This document shows positions 31,112 to 40,262 of a stretch of 64,000 nucleotides of DNA, one piece after another (the stretch's first letter is position 1; every line of letters starts with the position of its first letter). The notes beneath the pieces were generated by a model. The model worked only from the letters and a program-made list of their open reading frames with translations, had not been told where the DNA came from and made no database searches. The position numbers were made by a program, and so were the translations under genes. The DNA comes from Haemophilus parainfluenzae (GTDB lineage: Bacteria; Pseudomonadota; Gammaproteobacteria; Enterobacterales; Pasteurellaceae). The DNA lies in contig NZ_QEPZ01000001.1 of assembly GCF_003253005.1 (NCBI RefSeq), forward strand, positions 426,394 through 490,393, read 5' to 3'.

Positions 31112-32521
31112 ATGTTGCGTCTTTCTCGTCGCCAATTATTAAAAACTACCGCAATTTCAACCGCACTTGCTACCACACCTCAATCGGTATTAGCGGCATC
31201 TCATGAAAAATTAACCATTCCGCCATTGATGGAAGCGAAACGTGGCCGCCCAATTATTTTTAATATGGAAGAAACCGGCTACAAATTAGATGGCTCCCAT
31301 AGTGTCAGTGTATGGGGTTTTAACGGTAATTATCTTGGTCCCACTATTCGCATCAAATCGGGTTCCTTTGCAAAACTCAATTATCACAACAATTTACCAC
31401 AAAGCATTGCTCTTTCTATTCAGGGATTACAAGCCAGTGGCGAATTATTTGGTGGTGCCACCAAAGCTCTCAAAAAAGGGGAATCTTGGGCACCAATTAT
31501 TCCAATAGAGCAACCTGCCGCGACTTGCTGGTATCGTTCTGCGACCTTGGCTAACTCGGCTTATCAAACCTATCGCGGCATTGTGGGAATGTGGTTAATT
31601 GAAGATGAGCAAAGCTTAAAATCTCAGCTACCTCATAAATACGGTGTGGACGATATTCCATTAATCTTACAAGACATGGAATTTAACGGCGACGGATTAC
31701 AATTATTTAAGCAAAATCAACCGCACTTTGTCGGTAATCGTCTTCTTGTTAATGGACAGGAAGCGCCTTATCTTGATGTCCCTCGCGGCTGGGTGCGTTT
31801 GCGTTTGCTCAATGCTTCATTAGCAAGAGCCTATGACCTCCGTTTAGATAACGAACAAGACATGTTGCTCGTTGCACGAGACCTAGGCTTTTTACCTCAA
31901 GGTAAAGCGATTAATTCTCTCATTCTTGCACCGGGTGAGCGTGCCGAAGTGTTAATCAATTTAAGCGAAGGAGAAGGCGTATCGCTCATCTCTGGGGCTA
32001 AACGTGGTTTTTTCGACAAAATCAAAAATGTGTTCAGCTCAGGCAATGATTTTGCAGATAACACCGTTTTAGAACTTCGCCCACAAGGTGAAATCTCCGC
32101 ATTCAGTAAAAAAATGAGTGAGCAATTTAATACTGATGCCACGACTATGCTCGAAAGTAAAATCGCCCAAGAACGCACCTTTGAACTAGATGTGACTAAC
32201 GGCTTAATCAACAAGCAACGTTTTGACCCGCGTCGACTTGATGTTTCGGCTAAAGTCGGTACCGTCGAACGTTGGATCATCAACAGCTCGCAGCCTGTCG
32301 GTTTCACCATTCAAGGCGCTAAATTTGTGATTGAAAGCCAAGATGATGTTAACGTCGATGCGTCGGAGCTAGCCTGGAAAGACACGGTTTGGGTGAAAAA
32401 GAAAGTACAAATTTTAGTAAAATTTGAACAACCTTCGTCAAATACTCATCCATTCTTATTTGGCTCATCCAATTTAATGCTGGCAGATATGGGCTGCCTT
32501 GGTATAACGATCGTTCAATAA
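31112..32521 (+). CDS. ftsP: Cell-division protein FtsP (SufI)
   Basis: FtsP is a periplasmic multicopper-oxidase-fold protein that stabilises the divisome under stress. I use the ATG at 31112 (469 residues), with AGGAAAA upstream; it then opens with a twin-arginine signal (SRRQLLK followed by a hydrophobic stretch, cleavage near VLAAS). Three cupredoxin-like domains follow. The copper-ligand HxH motifs of true laccases are largely absent, as in E. coli FtsP. The plsC-ftsP (sufI) pairing is the usual gammaproteobacterial order. Confidence 0.93.
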   Translation: MLRLSRRQLLKTTAISTALATTPQSVLAASHEKLTIPPLMEAKRGRPIIFNMEETGYKLDGSHSVSVWGFNGNYLGPTIRIKSGSFAKLNYHNNLPQSIALSIQGLQASGELFGGATKALKKGESWAPIIPIEQPAATCWYRSATLANSAYQTYRGIVGMWLIEDEQSLKSQLPHKYGVDDIPLILQDMEFNGDGLQLFKQNQPHFVGNRLLVNGQEAPYLDVPRGWVRLRLLNASLARAYDLRLDNEQDMLLVARDLGFLPQGKAINSLILAPGERAEVLINLSEGEGVSLISGAKRGFFDKIKNVFSSGNDFADNTVLELRPQGEISAFSKKMSEQFNTDATTMLESKIAQERTFELDVTNGLINKQRFDPRRLDVSAKVGTVERWIINSSQPVGFTIQGAKFVIESQDDVNVDASELAWKDTVWVKKKVQILVKFEQPSSNTHPFLFGSSNLMLADMGCLGITIVQ

Positions 32522-32547
32522 AATAATGATATAAAAAGGAATCTAAC

Positions 32548-32917
32548 ATAAAAAAAATCTCAACATTCGCTTTAATTGCGACCTTATTTAAATAAAAAAG
32601 AAACCTCTCGTTCCAATAAAACTGAGAAAGTATGTTGGGTAGCAACGGGGAATTTTGGCAAAAAAGCAACGGTAAGTGAAACCTTTAAAGCTCAAGCCCA
32701 AAGTGAATTCAGCAGTTCGATTGAGAATGCAAAAGTGGTGTCATCACCAAACAAAAAACTCCATACCATCACGTATACTAGACCGACATTAGAAAATGGT
32801 AAATACATGATGAACTGCTGGACATTCGACCGCCGAGATCCAATCGGCAAATATGTGTTGACTGTCAAAATTGGTAAACATGAATTTGAAAAACAAGTTT
32901 TCCACGTGACTGAGTAA
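32548..32917 (+). pseudogene. Decayed gene for a small exported protein
   Basis: AAGGA (32536-32540) is followed by ATA in place of ATG at 32548 and then a signal-peptide-like run, KKISTFALIATL, that hits a TAA at 32593. Shifting by one base near 32590 opens a frame to 32917 that reads KKETSRSNKTEKVCWVATG and on to a Lys/Glu-rich end (FEKQVFHVTE), with no hydrophobic leader of its own. The simplest reading is a small periplasmic protein that lost its start codon and suffered an indel removing the end of the signal peptide. I do not recognise the family; two cysteines in the mature part could form a disulfide. Confidence 0.6.
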
Positions 32918-33149
32918 TTAAAAACACAAAAAAACATCTGTGCTCTAATGCACAATATGTGCCACATAATATATTTTCAATATGATCTTAATAAAAAATA
33001 ATAACGAGCAATAAAATAACAGCTATATAAGAAAATGTTAAAGATGATACTTTTAAATTCATTAATCTGTATCTTATGGATAAGATACAACTTTCTTCTA
33101 CAATTGTTTCATGATTTTCTAAATAATTCCCACATAGGAGAAAACTCAT
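32918..33149. other. AT-rich intergenic stretch before the R-M cassette
   Basis: This stretch is very AT-rich, carries no uptake signal and no open frame worth calling. It should contain the promoter of the methylase operon and probably the left junction of the insertion. I see no clear hairpin, C-box or operator repeat of the sort that controls many type II R-M systems. Confidence 0.5.
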
Positions 33150-34271
33150 ATGTATTCTGAACAACTTCCTCTTATTAAATCAACCGAAAATAAACCTAAG
33201 ATTCTATCTCTATTTTCAGGATGTGGAGGTTTAGATTTGGGTTTTCACCAAGCTGGTTATGAAACTATTTGGGCGAACGATTTTTCCCATTGGGCTTGCG
33301 AAAGTTTCCGTAAAAATATCGGTGATGTCATCGTAGAAGGCGATATTGAACAAATAGACCCTAACGATCCAACTATTCCAGATTGCGACATCATTTTAGG
33401 CGGATTCCCTTGCCAAGATTTTTCCATGATTTGGAAACAGCCGGGCCTAGAGGGTGAGCGTGGCAATCTTTATAAAAGCTTTTTACGTTTTGTAAATGCA
33501 AAAAAACCAAAAGTTTTTGTTGCTGAGAATGTGAAAGGTTTGTTGACTGCCAACAAGAAAAAAGCCATCCAGCAAATTATTACCGACTTTGAGAATTGCG
33601 GTTATTACGTTCAGGCAAAGCTATATAACTTTGCAGAATTTGGTGTACCTCAATTTCGTGAGCGTGTGTTGATTGTCGGAGTACGTTTGGATACAGGATT
33701 TGATTTTCGCCATCCAGAACCGACTCACAATGAAACTGGCGAAAATGGTTTAAAACCATATGTAACTGCTGGTCAAGCGATATCTAATATTCCACAAAAT
33801 GTTAGTAATAATGAATTACTAAAAATTAGTGATAAAACACGCCGTATGTTGGAATTAATTCCTGAAGGTGGAAATTTTACCGATATTCCTAAAGATCATC
33901 CTTTATATGTGAAAGGTATGATTAGCCACGTTTATCGTCGTATGCATCGGAGCGAGCCATCAAAAACAATTATTGCAGCAGGTGGCGGTGGAACTTGGGG
34001 CTATCACTTCCCTGAACCACGTGCTTTTACTAATAGAGAACGAGCAAGGCTTCAAAGTTTTCCTGATGATTTTGAGTTTGTTGGCTCAACGACGGAAGTA
34101 CGTCGCCAGATTGGCAATGCGGTTCCTCCTCAAGGTGTAGTTGAGCTAGCAAAGGCTATCTTACCAATTTTTTCAGACAACTACGAAAAAATAGATTTGC
34201 ATGAGAAATTGGTTACAGAAAAAGAAATTTTATTTCATGACCGACTAAGCAAAATTCGCGGAGGGAAATAA
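33150..34271 (+). CDS. DNA (cytosine-5-)-methyltransferase of an R-M system
   Basis: The protein methylates cytosine in a specific DNA sequence, protecting it from the companion nuclease. The 373-residue product has C5-methylase motifs in order: I FSGCGG (22-27), [11 protein letters not shown] with catalytic Cys88, VI ENV (126-128), VIII QFRER (168-172), a recognition domain, [13 protein letters not shown] (296-306) and X QIGNAVPP (320-327). AGGAG precedes the ATG. It opens a three-gene operon and overlaps the nuclease gene (TAATG). With an NgoFVII-type nuclease as partner the target may resemble GCSGC, the NgoFVII site, but this is only an analogy. The gene has no uptake signals of the Haemophilus type. 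Confidence 0.95.
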   Translation: MYSEQLPLIKSTENKPKILSLFSGCGGLDLGFHQAGYETIWANDFSHWACESFRKNIGDVIVEGDIEQIDPNDPTIPDCDIILGGFPCQDFSMIWKQPGLEGERGNLYKSFLRFVNAKKPKVFVAENVKGLLTANKKKAIQQIITDFENCGYYVQAKLYNFAEFGVPQFRERVLIVGVRLDTGFDFRHPEPTHNETGENGLKPYVTAGQAISNIPQNVSNNELLKISDKTRRMLELIPEGGNFTDIPKDHPLYVKGMISHVYRRMHRSEPSKTIIAAGGGGTWGYHFPEPRAFTNRERARLQSFPDDFEFVGSTTEVRRQIGNAVPPQGVVELAKAILPIFSDNYEKIDLHEKLVTEKEILFHDRLSKIRGGK

Positions 34272-35326
34272 TGAATACAGTTTTTTCTAATTTTCATCCT
34301 GCCCAAATAACACAGAAAAAACTCAATGATGTTTGGATGGATTTATTTTTAGGTGCTGATGAAGTTTTAATGGCGACAGGTTATGTATCCAATGATGCCG
34401 TTATTGAATTACAACGTATTTTGGAACAAAAAACGAGTATCAGAACAGTAGAATTATTGGTCGGAATGCACTATTTGGAGGGATTTTCTCAACCACAATA
34501 CCGTAGTTTGTGCAGATTGAATGCTTTTTTACAAGCTGAGAAACGGGGGCAGGTATACGTTTCGCCATTTGTTAAATTTCACGGAAAAATGTACTCATTC
34601 AAGCATCAAGAACAAATTAATGGCTTGATTGGTTCTGCAAATTTAACGTGTTTTTGGGATAACACCGAACGCACTTACGAAACCATGGTGCATTTGGATG
34701 ATTTTCAGACGGCATCTGATTTACATTCAGGTATCCGACAGACTATCAAGTTTTTAGGGAAACCTATTAATCAGGCAAGTGAACCAACTATTTTTGCACC
34801 GCACAATGTTTATTTGGAAAATTGTATTGGTGTGGAGAAAATTGATGCAAATAAAGTGTCTGAACTTTTCAGACAAACAGCGCAATATCATTTTTTAATC
34901 CCTGCAAAAACAGAGCCAAAAAGTAATTTAAATTGTTTTTTTGGCAAAGGAAAAAATCCTAAGAAACCATGGCAACTTCGTTCTTGGTATGAAGTTGAAT
35001 TAATTGTCCCTATCCAAATCGTCCGTCAAGAGGGCTACCCTACAAATAGAACAGTAAAGATTATTACTGATGACGGTTGGTCTTTTTCTTGCTATTCCAG
35101 TTCGAAAAATAAAGGTAACCAATTATCTACGGAGAATCTACGTTCAGAAGACGATCTAAAAACGTTAGGTAAATGGATAAAAGGGCGTTTGGAAATTTCG
35201 GGTTGCCTAAAGCCAGGCGAACCTGTTACACCCAAAACCCTACACAAATATGGAAATGATCATCTTGAATTCCGCTCAACCGACGATCCCGATATTTGGT
35301 TACTTTCATTTAAGGGGAAAAACTAG
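34271..35326 (+). CDS. NgoFVII-family type II restriction endonuclease (PLD fold)
   Basis: The 351-residue product resembles the NgoFVII family of phospholipase-D-like restriction enzymes. The active-site HxK motif is HGKMY (His104, Lys106), followed by GSANLT (121-126), the usual Ser/Asn partner; such enzymes act as dimers and are metal-independent. The C-terminal half (about 190-350) is probably the DNA-recognition part. The start overlaps the methylase stop, and the stop abuts the Z1 gene's ATG. Inside it, at 34704-34715, is a perfect Neisseria uptake 12-mer, and Neisseria is where the namesake enzyme was found. Substrate specificity is unproven. Confidence 0.85.
   Translation: MNTVFSNFHPAQITQKKLNDVWMDLFLGADEVLMATGYVSNDAVIELQRILEQKTSIRTVELLVGMHYLEGFSQPQYRSLCRLNAFLQAEKRGQVYVSPFVKFHGKMYSFKHQEQINGLIGSANLTCFWDNTERTYETMVHLDDFQTASDLHSGIRQTIKFLGKPINQASEPTIFAPHNVYLENCIGVEKIDANKVSELFRQTAQYHFLIPAKTEPKSNLNCFFGKGKNPKKPWQLRSWYEVELIVPIQIVRQEGYPTNRTVKIITDDGWSFSCYSSSKNKGNQLSTENLRSEDDLKTLGKWIKGRLEISGCLKPGEPVTPKTLHKYGNDHLEFRSTDDPDIWLLSFKGKN
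34704..34715 (-). other. Neisseria-type DNA uptake sequence in the nuclease gene
   Basis: TTCAGACGGCAT is the exact complement of the 12-base neisserial uptake sequence ATGCCGTCTGAA. It encodes residues FQTA in the reading frame. By simple expectation a given 12-mer should turn up about 0.01 times in a window this size on both strands, so its place in the one cassette that looks foreign is telling. Confidence 0.85.
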
Positions 35327-37213
35327 ATGCTACAAACCTACTTGAACCAATTAAATCCACCTGAATTGGCGATTTCTGTTAAAAATACTGTTGACGATTT
35401 TATGGAAAAATTATCGCAAACCGAACCTAAAACCGCTCAAAATGTTTTGTTGCTTGGCAATGTGCAAAGTGGCAAAACTGCCCAAGTGTTGGGCATATTG
35501 AGTGCCTTGGCGGATCGTGATTTCAAACTCTTTATTTATTTGACGACCGATAGCGTAGATTTGCAGCAGCAAACATTAAAACGTGCAGAAAAATCGTTGG
35601 ATAAATTTATTATCTTGTCAGAGAACGACGACAGTAGTTTTATGCAGGTAATGAAGGCAAATAATCCCATCTTGGTCGTAATTAAAAAAAATGCCCGTGT
35701 ATTGAAACGTTGGCGTAATTTGTTTGCCAGTCAAAGTAGCCTGAAAGGCTATCCTTTGGTTATTGTGGACGATGAAGCCGATGCGGCCAGCCTAAATACT
35801 AATGCAGATAAGCCGGATAAAGATGCCAGTACTATCAATAAACTGCTAAATGACATTAAGAATTCCTGTTGTCAAAGCCTATTTATTCAGTTGACCGCCA
35901 CACCTCAATCGCTTTTATTGCAACATGAAGAATCTGATTGGCAACCTGAATTTATTCATTTCTTTGAAGCTGGTGAAAAATACATCGGCGGTAACTTTGT
36001 CTTCTCTGATCCACCTAGCTATATCGTTCGTTTTATTGATAGTGAATTGGATGATATGAAAGACGAGAGTGGTGAAATTGCCGAAGGGGCAAAACAAGCA
36101 TTGCTTAGTTTTCTAATAACCTGTGCAGAATTCGCGCTATGTGATAAAACTAACTGTAATTTTGCACTGCATCCAAGCTATAAAATTCAAGATCATCAAG
36201 CCTTTTCAAAGAAAATCCAAGCCTTTTTAAATGACTTAGTGCAAGCAGTCAATAATGGGGAAGATCTTGCAGGTAGCTTTAAAGAAAGTTATTTGGATTT
36301 ACAAAAGACCAAGCCCGATATTCATCACTTTGATGAAATATACGAAAAATTGACCGCACTTTTGGAGAATCAACAAATCTCTACTCTTGTCATTAATTCG
36401 CAGACAGAAGCAGATTTTGACTTGGAAAAAGGTTTCAATATCATTATTGGTGGTAATGTGATTGGTCGTGGTTTGACTATTCCAAAACTGCAAACAGTTT
36501 ATTACAGTCGTACAGCTAAAAAACCGAATGCAGATACTTTCTGGCAGCATTCGCGCATTTTTGGATATGACCGAGATAAATCATTGTTACGGCTTTATAT
36601 TCCGTCTGATGTCTATCATTTCTTTGTCCAACTCAATCAGGCAAACAATCTGATTATTGAGCAGGCAAAAAAATCAGATGGCAATATTCAGGTTATTTAC
36701 CCGAAAAACATCAATCCTACCAGAAAAAATGTATTAAAAGCTGGTAGTATCAATCAAATGGTTGGTGGTGTAAATTACTTTCCACTTTGTCCGAATGAGA
36801 ATAACTTGTTGGTTATAAACGGTATTCTTTCATCTGTTTTGATAGATAAGGTGCAATCTGATTTGTATCAAATAAACATAGAAGATCTATTCTTGATTTT
36901 AGATAAGCTTGGTAATTATGTACCTGATGACTGGGATAAGGAAAAATTTATTGCCGGCATAGAAGCATTAAAAACGCAACGTCCAACTTTCAAAATCTAT
37001 GTTTTGGTTAAAACAGGACGTAATCTTTCTCGAGCAACAGGCACAATGCTCTCGGAAGAAGACCGCAAATTAGGAGAAAAATATCCCAATGATTTATTCC
37101 TTACACTTTATCAAATAGTGGGAAATAAAGATAAAGGTTGGCAGGGTAAAGATTTTTGGTTACCGAATATCAAATTACCACATAAAGGGCTTGTTTATTG
37201 GGGAATAAAATAA
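35327..37213 (+). CDS. Z1-domain ATPase linked to restriction-modification
   Basis: The 628-residue product matches the Z1 domain family, superfamily-2-helicase-like ATPases that accompany restriction and other defence genes. Visible motifs: Walker A GNVQSGKT (44-51), Walker B VIVDDEAD (145-152), LTATPQ (189-194), GGNVIGRGLTIP (375-386) and an arginine-finger-type QHSRIFGYDR (407-416). It directly follows the nuclease stop with no spacer, so its production is tied to the nuclease. It may load, translocate or license the PLD nuclease; its exact role in such systems is not established. One Haemophilus uptake core lies inside at 36353-36361. Confidence 0.85.
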   Translation: MLQTYLNQLNPPELAISVKNTVDDFMEKLSQTEPKTAQNVLLLGNVQSGKTAQVLGILSALADRDFKLFIYLTTDSVDLQQQTLKRAEKSLDKFIILSENDDSSFMQVMKANNPILVVIKKNARVLKRWRNLFASQSSLKGYPLVIVDDEADAASLNTNADKPDKDASTINKLLNDIKNSCCQSLFIQLTATPQSLLLQHEESDWQPEFIHFFEAGEKYIGGNFVFSDPPSYIVRFIDSELDDMKDESGEIAEGAKQALLSFLITCAEFALCDKTNCNFALHPSYKIQDHQAFSKKIQAFLNDLVQAVNNGEDLAGSFKESYLDLQKTKPDIHHFDEIYEKLTALLENQQISTLVINSQTEADFDLEKGFNIIIGGNVIGRGLTIPKLQTVYYSRTAKKPNADTFWQHSRIFGYDRDKSLLRLYIPSDVYHFFVQLNQANNLIIEQAKKSDGNIQVIYPKNINPTRKNVLKAGSINQMVGGVNYFPLCPNENNLLVINGILSSVLIDKVQSDLYQINIEDLFLILDKLGNYVPDDWDKEKFIAGIEALKTQRPTFKIYVLVKTGRNLSRATGTMLSEEDRKLGEKYPNDLFLTLYQIVGNKDKGWQGKDFWLPNIKLPHKGLVYWGIK

Positions 37214-37219
37214 AATTCC

Positions 37220-37253
37220 AAAAACGTCTAAAATTCTATTTTAGGCGTTTTTT
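37220..37253 (+). terminator. Terminator of the R-M/Z1 operon
   Basis: AAAACGTCTAAAA and TTTTAGGCGTTTT form a long stem with one mismatch pair around a 5-base loop, followed by Ts. It separates the cassette from the MmcQ gene. Confidence 0.85.
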
Positions 37254-37262
37254 ATAACCTAA

Positions 37263-37640
37263 ATGATAAAAAGACAAACCATGCGCCAAGCACAACAAAT
37301 CTTTGATTATGTGGCTAATCAATATGCGACGCAGCCAGAATATCTTTGGGAAAAATATCCCGAATATGCCATCTTGCGCCATGGTAATGCCAAAGGGAAA
37401 TGGTATGCACTTATTGGCAAAATCAGAAAAATGAAGCTTGGTTTACAAGAAGAAGGAGAGACTAATTTTATCAATCTCAAATGTCCACCCGATATGGTGA
37501 GCATTTTGAGACAATCACCTAATTTCTTGCCAGCCTACCACATGAACAAAACTCACTGGCTAACGATTGTGTTAGATCATGGCGTAAAAACCGAAGAAAT
37601 CTTCAAATTGTTGGATTGGAGCTACGACTTAACAAAGTAG
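37263..37640 (+). CDS. MmcQ/YjbR family protein
   Basis: The 125-residue product matches the MmcQ/YjbR family, small proteins with a CyaY-like fold thought to bind DNA. Typical segments are YLWEKYPEYAILRH, KWYALIGKI, NLKCPPDMVSILRQ and the closing HWLTIVLD...LLDWSYDL. The ATG at 37263 has no clear ribosome site; an internal ATG at 37281 is an alternative. It follows the R-M operon beyond a terminator, and whether it travelled with it is unclear: homologues are common in Haemophilus core genomes as lone genes. Confidence 0.88.
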   Translation: MIKRQTMRQAQQIFDYVANQYATQPEYLWEKYPEYAILRHGNAKGKWYALIGKIRKMKLGLQEEGETNFINLKCPPDMVSILRQSPNFLPAYHMNKTHWLTIVLDHGVKTEEIFKLLDWSYDLTK

Positions 37641-37648
37641 GAGAATTT

Positions 37649-37677
37649 AAAAACACCTAAAAATCTGACTGCACTTT
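37649..37677. repeat. 29-base near-identical direct repeat, copy A
   Basis: This stretch matches 42472-42500 at 28 of 29 positions, differing at its 16th base. Both copies end in the variant uptake signal ACTGCACTT. It lies just after the MmcQ gene; the other copy covers the end of the cation-efflux gene, so the pair brackets the ABC-NnrS-MerR-CDF block. Confidence 0.85.
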
Positions 37678-37685
37678 TGTCTTTC

Positions 37686-37714
37686 TTTACTTTAGCCACA
37701 GCTAGTAAGATAAT
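37686..37714 (+). promoter_or_regulatory. Candidate promoter of the NMT1-ABC-NnrS operon
   Basis: TTTACT (37686-37691) and GATAAT (37709-37714) are spaced by 17 bases, matching the consensus at 4 and 5 of 6. A Fur-like box lies where transcription would start, and a 6-base inverted repeat ACAGAC/GTCTGT (37737-37753) is in the leader. Confidence 0.5.
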
Positions 37715-37717
37715 AAA

Positions 37718-37732
37718 TGAAAACCATTATCA
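37718..37732 (+). promoter_or_regulatory. Candidate Fur box
   Basis: TGAAAACCATTATCA matches the 7-1-7 Fur consensus TGATAATNATTATCA at 12 of 14 fixed positions. It sits at the predicted transcription start, the classic repressor position, about 42 bases before the binding-protein start codon. Confidence 0.45.
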
Positions 37733-37773
37733 AAATACAGACATTGGGTCTGTTTCATTATAAGGAGATAACC

Positions 37774-38751
37774 ATGACAATGAATAGACGTGATTTTTTA
37801 AGAATGAGCGCAGCACTTACGGCAGCGGGCATGTCGCCTTCTCTCTTTGCGGCAACAAAAGAGCAATTTACCATTTATGGTGCACCCGCGATGCCAAGTG
37901 TAACTATTGCGGTGGCGGCGACACAAGGTAAATTAGCCAAACAAGCGGATGTAGCATTAGAAATTTGGCGTTCGCCTGATCAGTTGCGTGCGGGTGTGGC
38001 AAGTGGGCAATTTAAAGTAATGATGAGCCCAAGTAATGTGGGCGTGAATTTACGTAATCAGGGGCAACAAGTTGGCATGGTGAATATTCTCACCAATGGG
38101 ATTACACAGTTGATGTGTAAAGGTGGTGCTATTACTTCACCGCAAGAATTAGTGGGTAAGAAAATCCTAGTGCCATTTAAAAACGATATGCCAGACATTG
38201 TATTGCAAGCTTTACTGAAAAAATTGAATATTAATATAAGTAAAGTGGATATCACCTATGCAGCTACACCAACTGAAGCAATTGGTTTGTTCTTGCTGAA
38301 AGATTTCCATGCGGCTATCTTGCCAGAACCAATGGCAAGTGCGGTTGTGCAGAAAGCTAAAATTGTCGGTACAGAGATTGTACGTGGCTTTGATTTAGTG
38401 AAAGAATGGGGACAAGCGTTTAACACGAAACCGCTTATTCCAATGGCAGGCATTATTGCCAATGAAGAATATTTCCACGCACACAAGGCGGAGTTTGATC
38501 TACTTCACCAAGATTTAAGTGATGCGTTAAACTGGATTATGGCTAATCGCAAAAGTGCGGCTGAAATTGGTGCTAATTATCTTCCTGCTCCAGAAGCCGC
38601 TATTGAAATGGGCTTAGACGGTGCGCGTTTAACGGTGACCAAAGCTAGTGAGCTGAAGAATGAAATCATGCAATTCTATGAAACCTTGATGGAGTTCAAT
38701 CCAAAACTCTTAGGTGGTAAATTACCAGATGATAAATTCTTCTTGGCTTAA
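37774..38751 (+). CDS. NMT1/THI5-like ABC transporter substrate-binding protein (Tat-exported)
   Basis: This is the periplasmic ligand-binding component of the ABC importer encoded next to it. I use the ATG at 37774 (325 residues), which has AAGGAG just before it. The N-terminus is a twin-arginine signal (NRRDFLRM, hydrophobic stretch, cleavage near LFAA), so the protein is probably exported folded, perhaps with a cofactor or ligand. The mature part has the NMT1/SsuA-type fold of nitrate, sulfonate and pyrimidine-precursor binders, with GAPAMPSVTIAVAATQG near the start and ELVGKKILVPF in the middle. The ligand is not evident; a Fur-like box at its promoter hints at an iron-linked role. Confidence 0.82.
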   Translation: MTMNRRDFLRMSAALTAAGMSPSLFAATKEQFTIYGAPAMPSVTIAVAATQGKLAKQADVALEIWRSPDQLRAGVASGQFKVMMSPSNVGVNLRNQGQQVGMVNILTNGITQLMCKGGAITSPQELVGKKILVPFKNDMPDIVLQALLKKLNINISKVDITYAATPTEAIGLFLLKDFHAAILPEPMASAVVQKAKIVGTEIVRGFDLVKEWGQAFNTKPLIPMAGIIANEEYFHAHKAEFDLLHQDLSDALNWIMANRKSAAEIGANYLPAPEAAIEMGLDGARLTVTKASELKNEIMQFYETLMEFNPKLLGGKLPDDKFFLA

Positions 38752-38772
38752 TTTGAAACTGAATCACATAAC

Positions 38773-39570
38773 ATGATTAAAACTGACAAAATCCGTAAAC
38801 CACAACCTGTCCTGTTTTACATCATCGACTATCTCTGGAGCGGCTTTACCGGCTTGAGTGTGGCGATGATGGTTGTTGCCTTGTGGGCTTGGGGCAGTGC
38901 GATATTTGGTGAATTTATGCTGCCTACTCCTGCGGATGTTTTTCAAAAAGCCCTTGATTTACTCGACCATTTCCAACAAAACGAAATCGGTATTTCACTA
39001 TGGCGTTCTGTGGTGGGTATTACCATTGCATTAGTCGCTGGCTTAGCCGCTGGGCTGATTGCGGGCAGCTTTAAAACGGCTATGGCATTGCTCAAACCCG
39101 TCATTACGATTTTGTTAGCCATGCCACCAATTATTTGGGTCGTGATGGCATTATTTTGGTTTGGCTTTGGCAATCCAAGTGTGCTGTTTACCATTATCGT
39201 ATTAGTCGCCCCGCTGACCTTTGCCAGTGCAGCCATGGGCATGGCAAGTGTAAACAAACAACATGAAGAATTGTTTGATGCGTACAAACTCGGATTGTGG
39301 AAAAAAATCCGCTATTTGTACGTTCCCCATCTCACGGGCTATGTGATTTCCAGTATTGGTGTTGCAGTTGCGATGGGTGTGAAAGTGGTGATAATGGCAG
39401 AGCTTTTGGGTGCCAATGAGGGTGTGGGGGCACAGATTGCCGATGCCAGAGCTATGTTAGATACATCAACGGTCATGGCTTATGTGCTGTTGGTGATTAT
39501 GTTTGTTTCCCTCTTTGAATATTTAATTACCAAGCCATTGGAAATCCTATTTATGCCGTGGAGAAGATAA
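38773..39570 (+). CDS. ABC transporter permease (SsuC/TauC type)
   Basis: The 265-residue product has about six membrane helices and the coupling loop EELFDAYKLGLWKKIRYLYVPHLTG that docks on the ATPase, in the SsuC/TauC/ThiX permease family. FGEFMLPTPADVFQKALDLL near residue 45 is typical of that group. It lies 21 bases after the binding-protein gene, and its stop overlaps the ATPase start (TAATG). As with the binding protein the substrate cannot be named from sequence. Confidence 0.88.
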   Translation: MIKTDKIRKPQPVLFYIIDYLWSGFTGLSVAMMVVALWAWGSAIFGEFMLPTPADVFQKALDLLDHFQQNEIGISLWRSVVGITIALVAGLAAGLIAGSFKTAMALLKPVITILLAMPPIIWVVMALFWFGFGNPSVLFTIIVLVAPLTFASAAMGMASVNKQHEELFDAYKLGLWKKIRYLYVPHLTGYVISSIGVAVAMGVKVVIMAELLGANEGVGAQIADARAMLDTSTVMAYVLLVIMFVSLFEYLITKPLEILFMPWRR

Positions 39571-40262
39571 TGCTGAGTTTAAAAAATGTGCGTTTTGAAA
39601 TTCTCCGCGATCCCATCGTGCGCGATTTCAGTATGGATTTAAAACCGGGCGAAGTGAAAACCTTATTCGGGCCAAGTGGCTGTGGGAAAACTACGGTTTT
39701 GCGTTTGATTTCAGGTTTGGAAACGCCAAAATCGGGCGAAATCAAGAATACATTTCGTAAAACGGGGTTTCTATTTCAAGAAAATCGTCTATTAGAAAAT
39801 CTCACTGCCATGCAGAATATCGCTATTTTTATGGATAATCCTAATGAACATGAAATCATTGCACTGGCAGAAAAGATCGGGCTTTCTTCGGGTGACTTGA
39901 ATAAATACCCGACCGAATTATCAGGCGGTATGGCAAAACGCGTGGCATTTTTGCGTCTATTACTATGCGGCTGTGATTTAGCCTTATTGGACGAACCTTT
40001 TGTCGGTTTGGATCGTGATTTACGTGATATTTTAGCCGCTATGTTAGTCGAGAAAATTGAGCAACAAGGCATGGCTTGCATTTTGGTGACGCACGATCGT
40101 TTTGAAGCGGCTCGATTAAGCCGAGAGATTATGCAGCTTTCTCCAAAAGGGATGGATGTGCAAAATGTGATTACTTTGCCAACGCCATTATCCGAACGCA
40201 ATTCAGCCTTTGAAGAAACCGTAGTCGCACGCGAATTTCAAGGAATCCATTATTATGAATAA
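39570..40262 (+). CDS. ABC transporter ATP-binding protein
   Basis: The 230-residue ATPase starts at the ATG at 39570 (MLSLKNVRFE), which overlaps the permease stop; a longer frame upstream is inside the permease. Motifs: Walker A GPSGCGKT (about 33-40), Q-loop in LFQENRLLENLT, signature LSGGMAKR (a variant of LSGGQ), Walker B LALLDEPF, and the switch histidine in LVTHD. It energises the importer encoded upstream. Its end overlaps the NnrS-like gene by 8 bases, so all four genes form one coupled operon. Confidence 0.92.
   Translation: MLSLKNVRFEILRDPIVRDFSMDLKPGEVKTLFGPSGCGKTTVLRLISGLETPKSGEIKNTFRKTGFLFQENRLLENLTAMQNIAIFMDNPNEHEIIALAEKIGLSSGDLNKYPTELSGGMAKRVAFLRLLLCGCDLALLDEPFVGLDRDLRDILAAMLVEKIEQQGMACILVTHDRFEAARLSREIMQLSPKGMDVQNVITLPTPLSERNSAFEETVVAREFQGIHYYE

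Noticed and set aside
32917..32950. Third copy of the 29-base repeat at the left edge of the R-M cassette
   Set aside because: Similarity is confined to A-runs and TTAAAAACAC; with gaps needed, it is not distinguishable from AT-rich chance.
34866..34885. Second Neisseria uptake sequence in the nuclease gene
   Set aside because: TTCAGACAAA matches the 10-base core at only 8 positions, and short near-matches are expected by chance.
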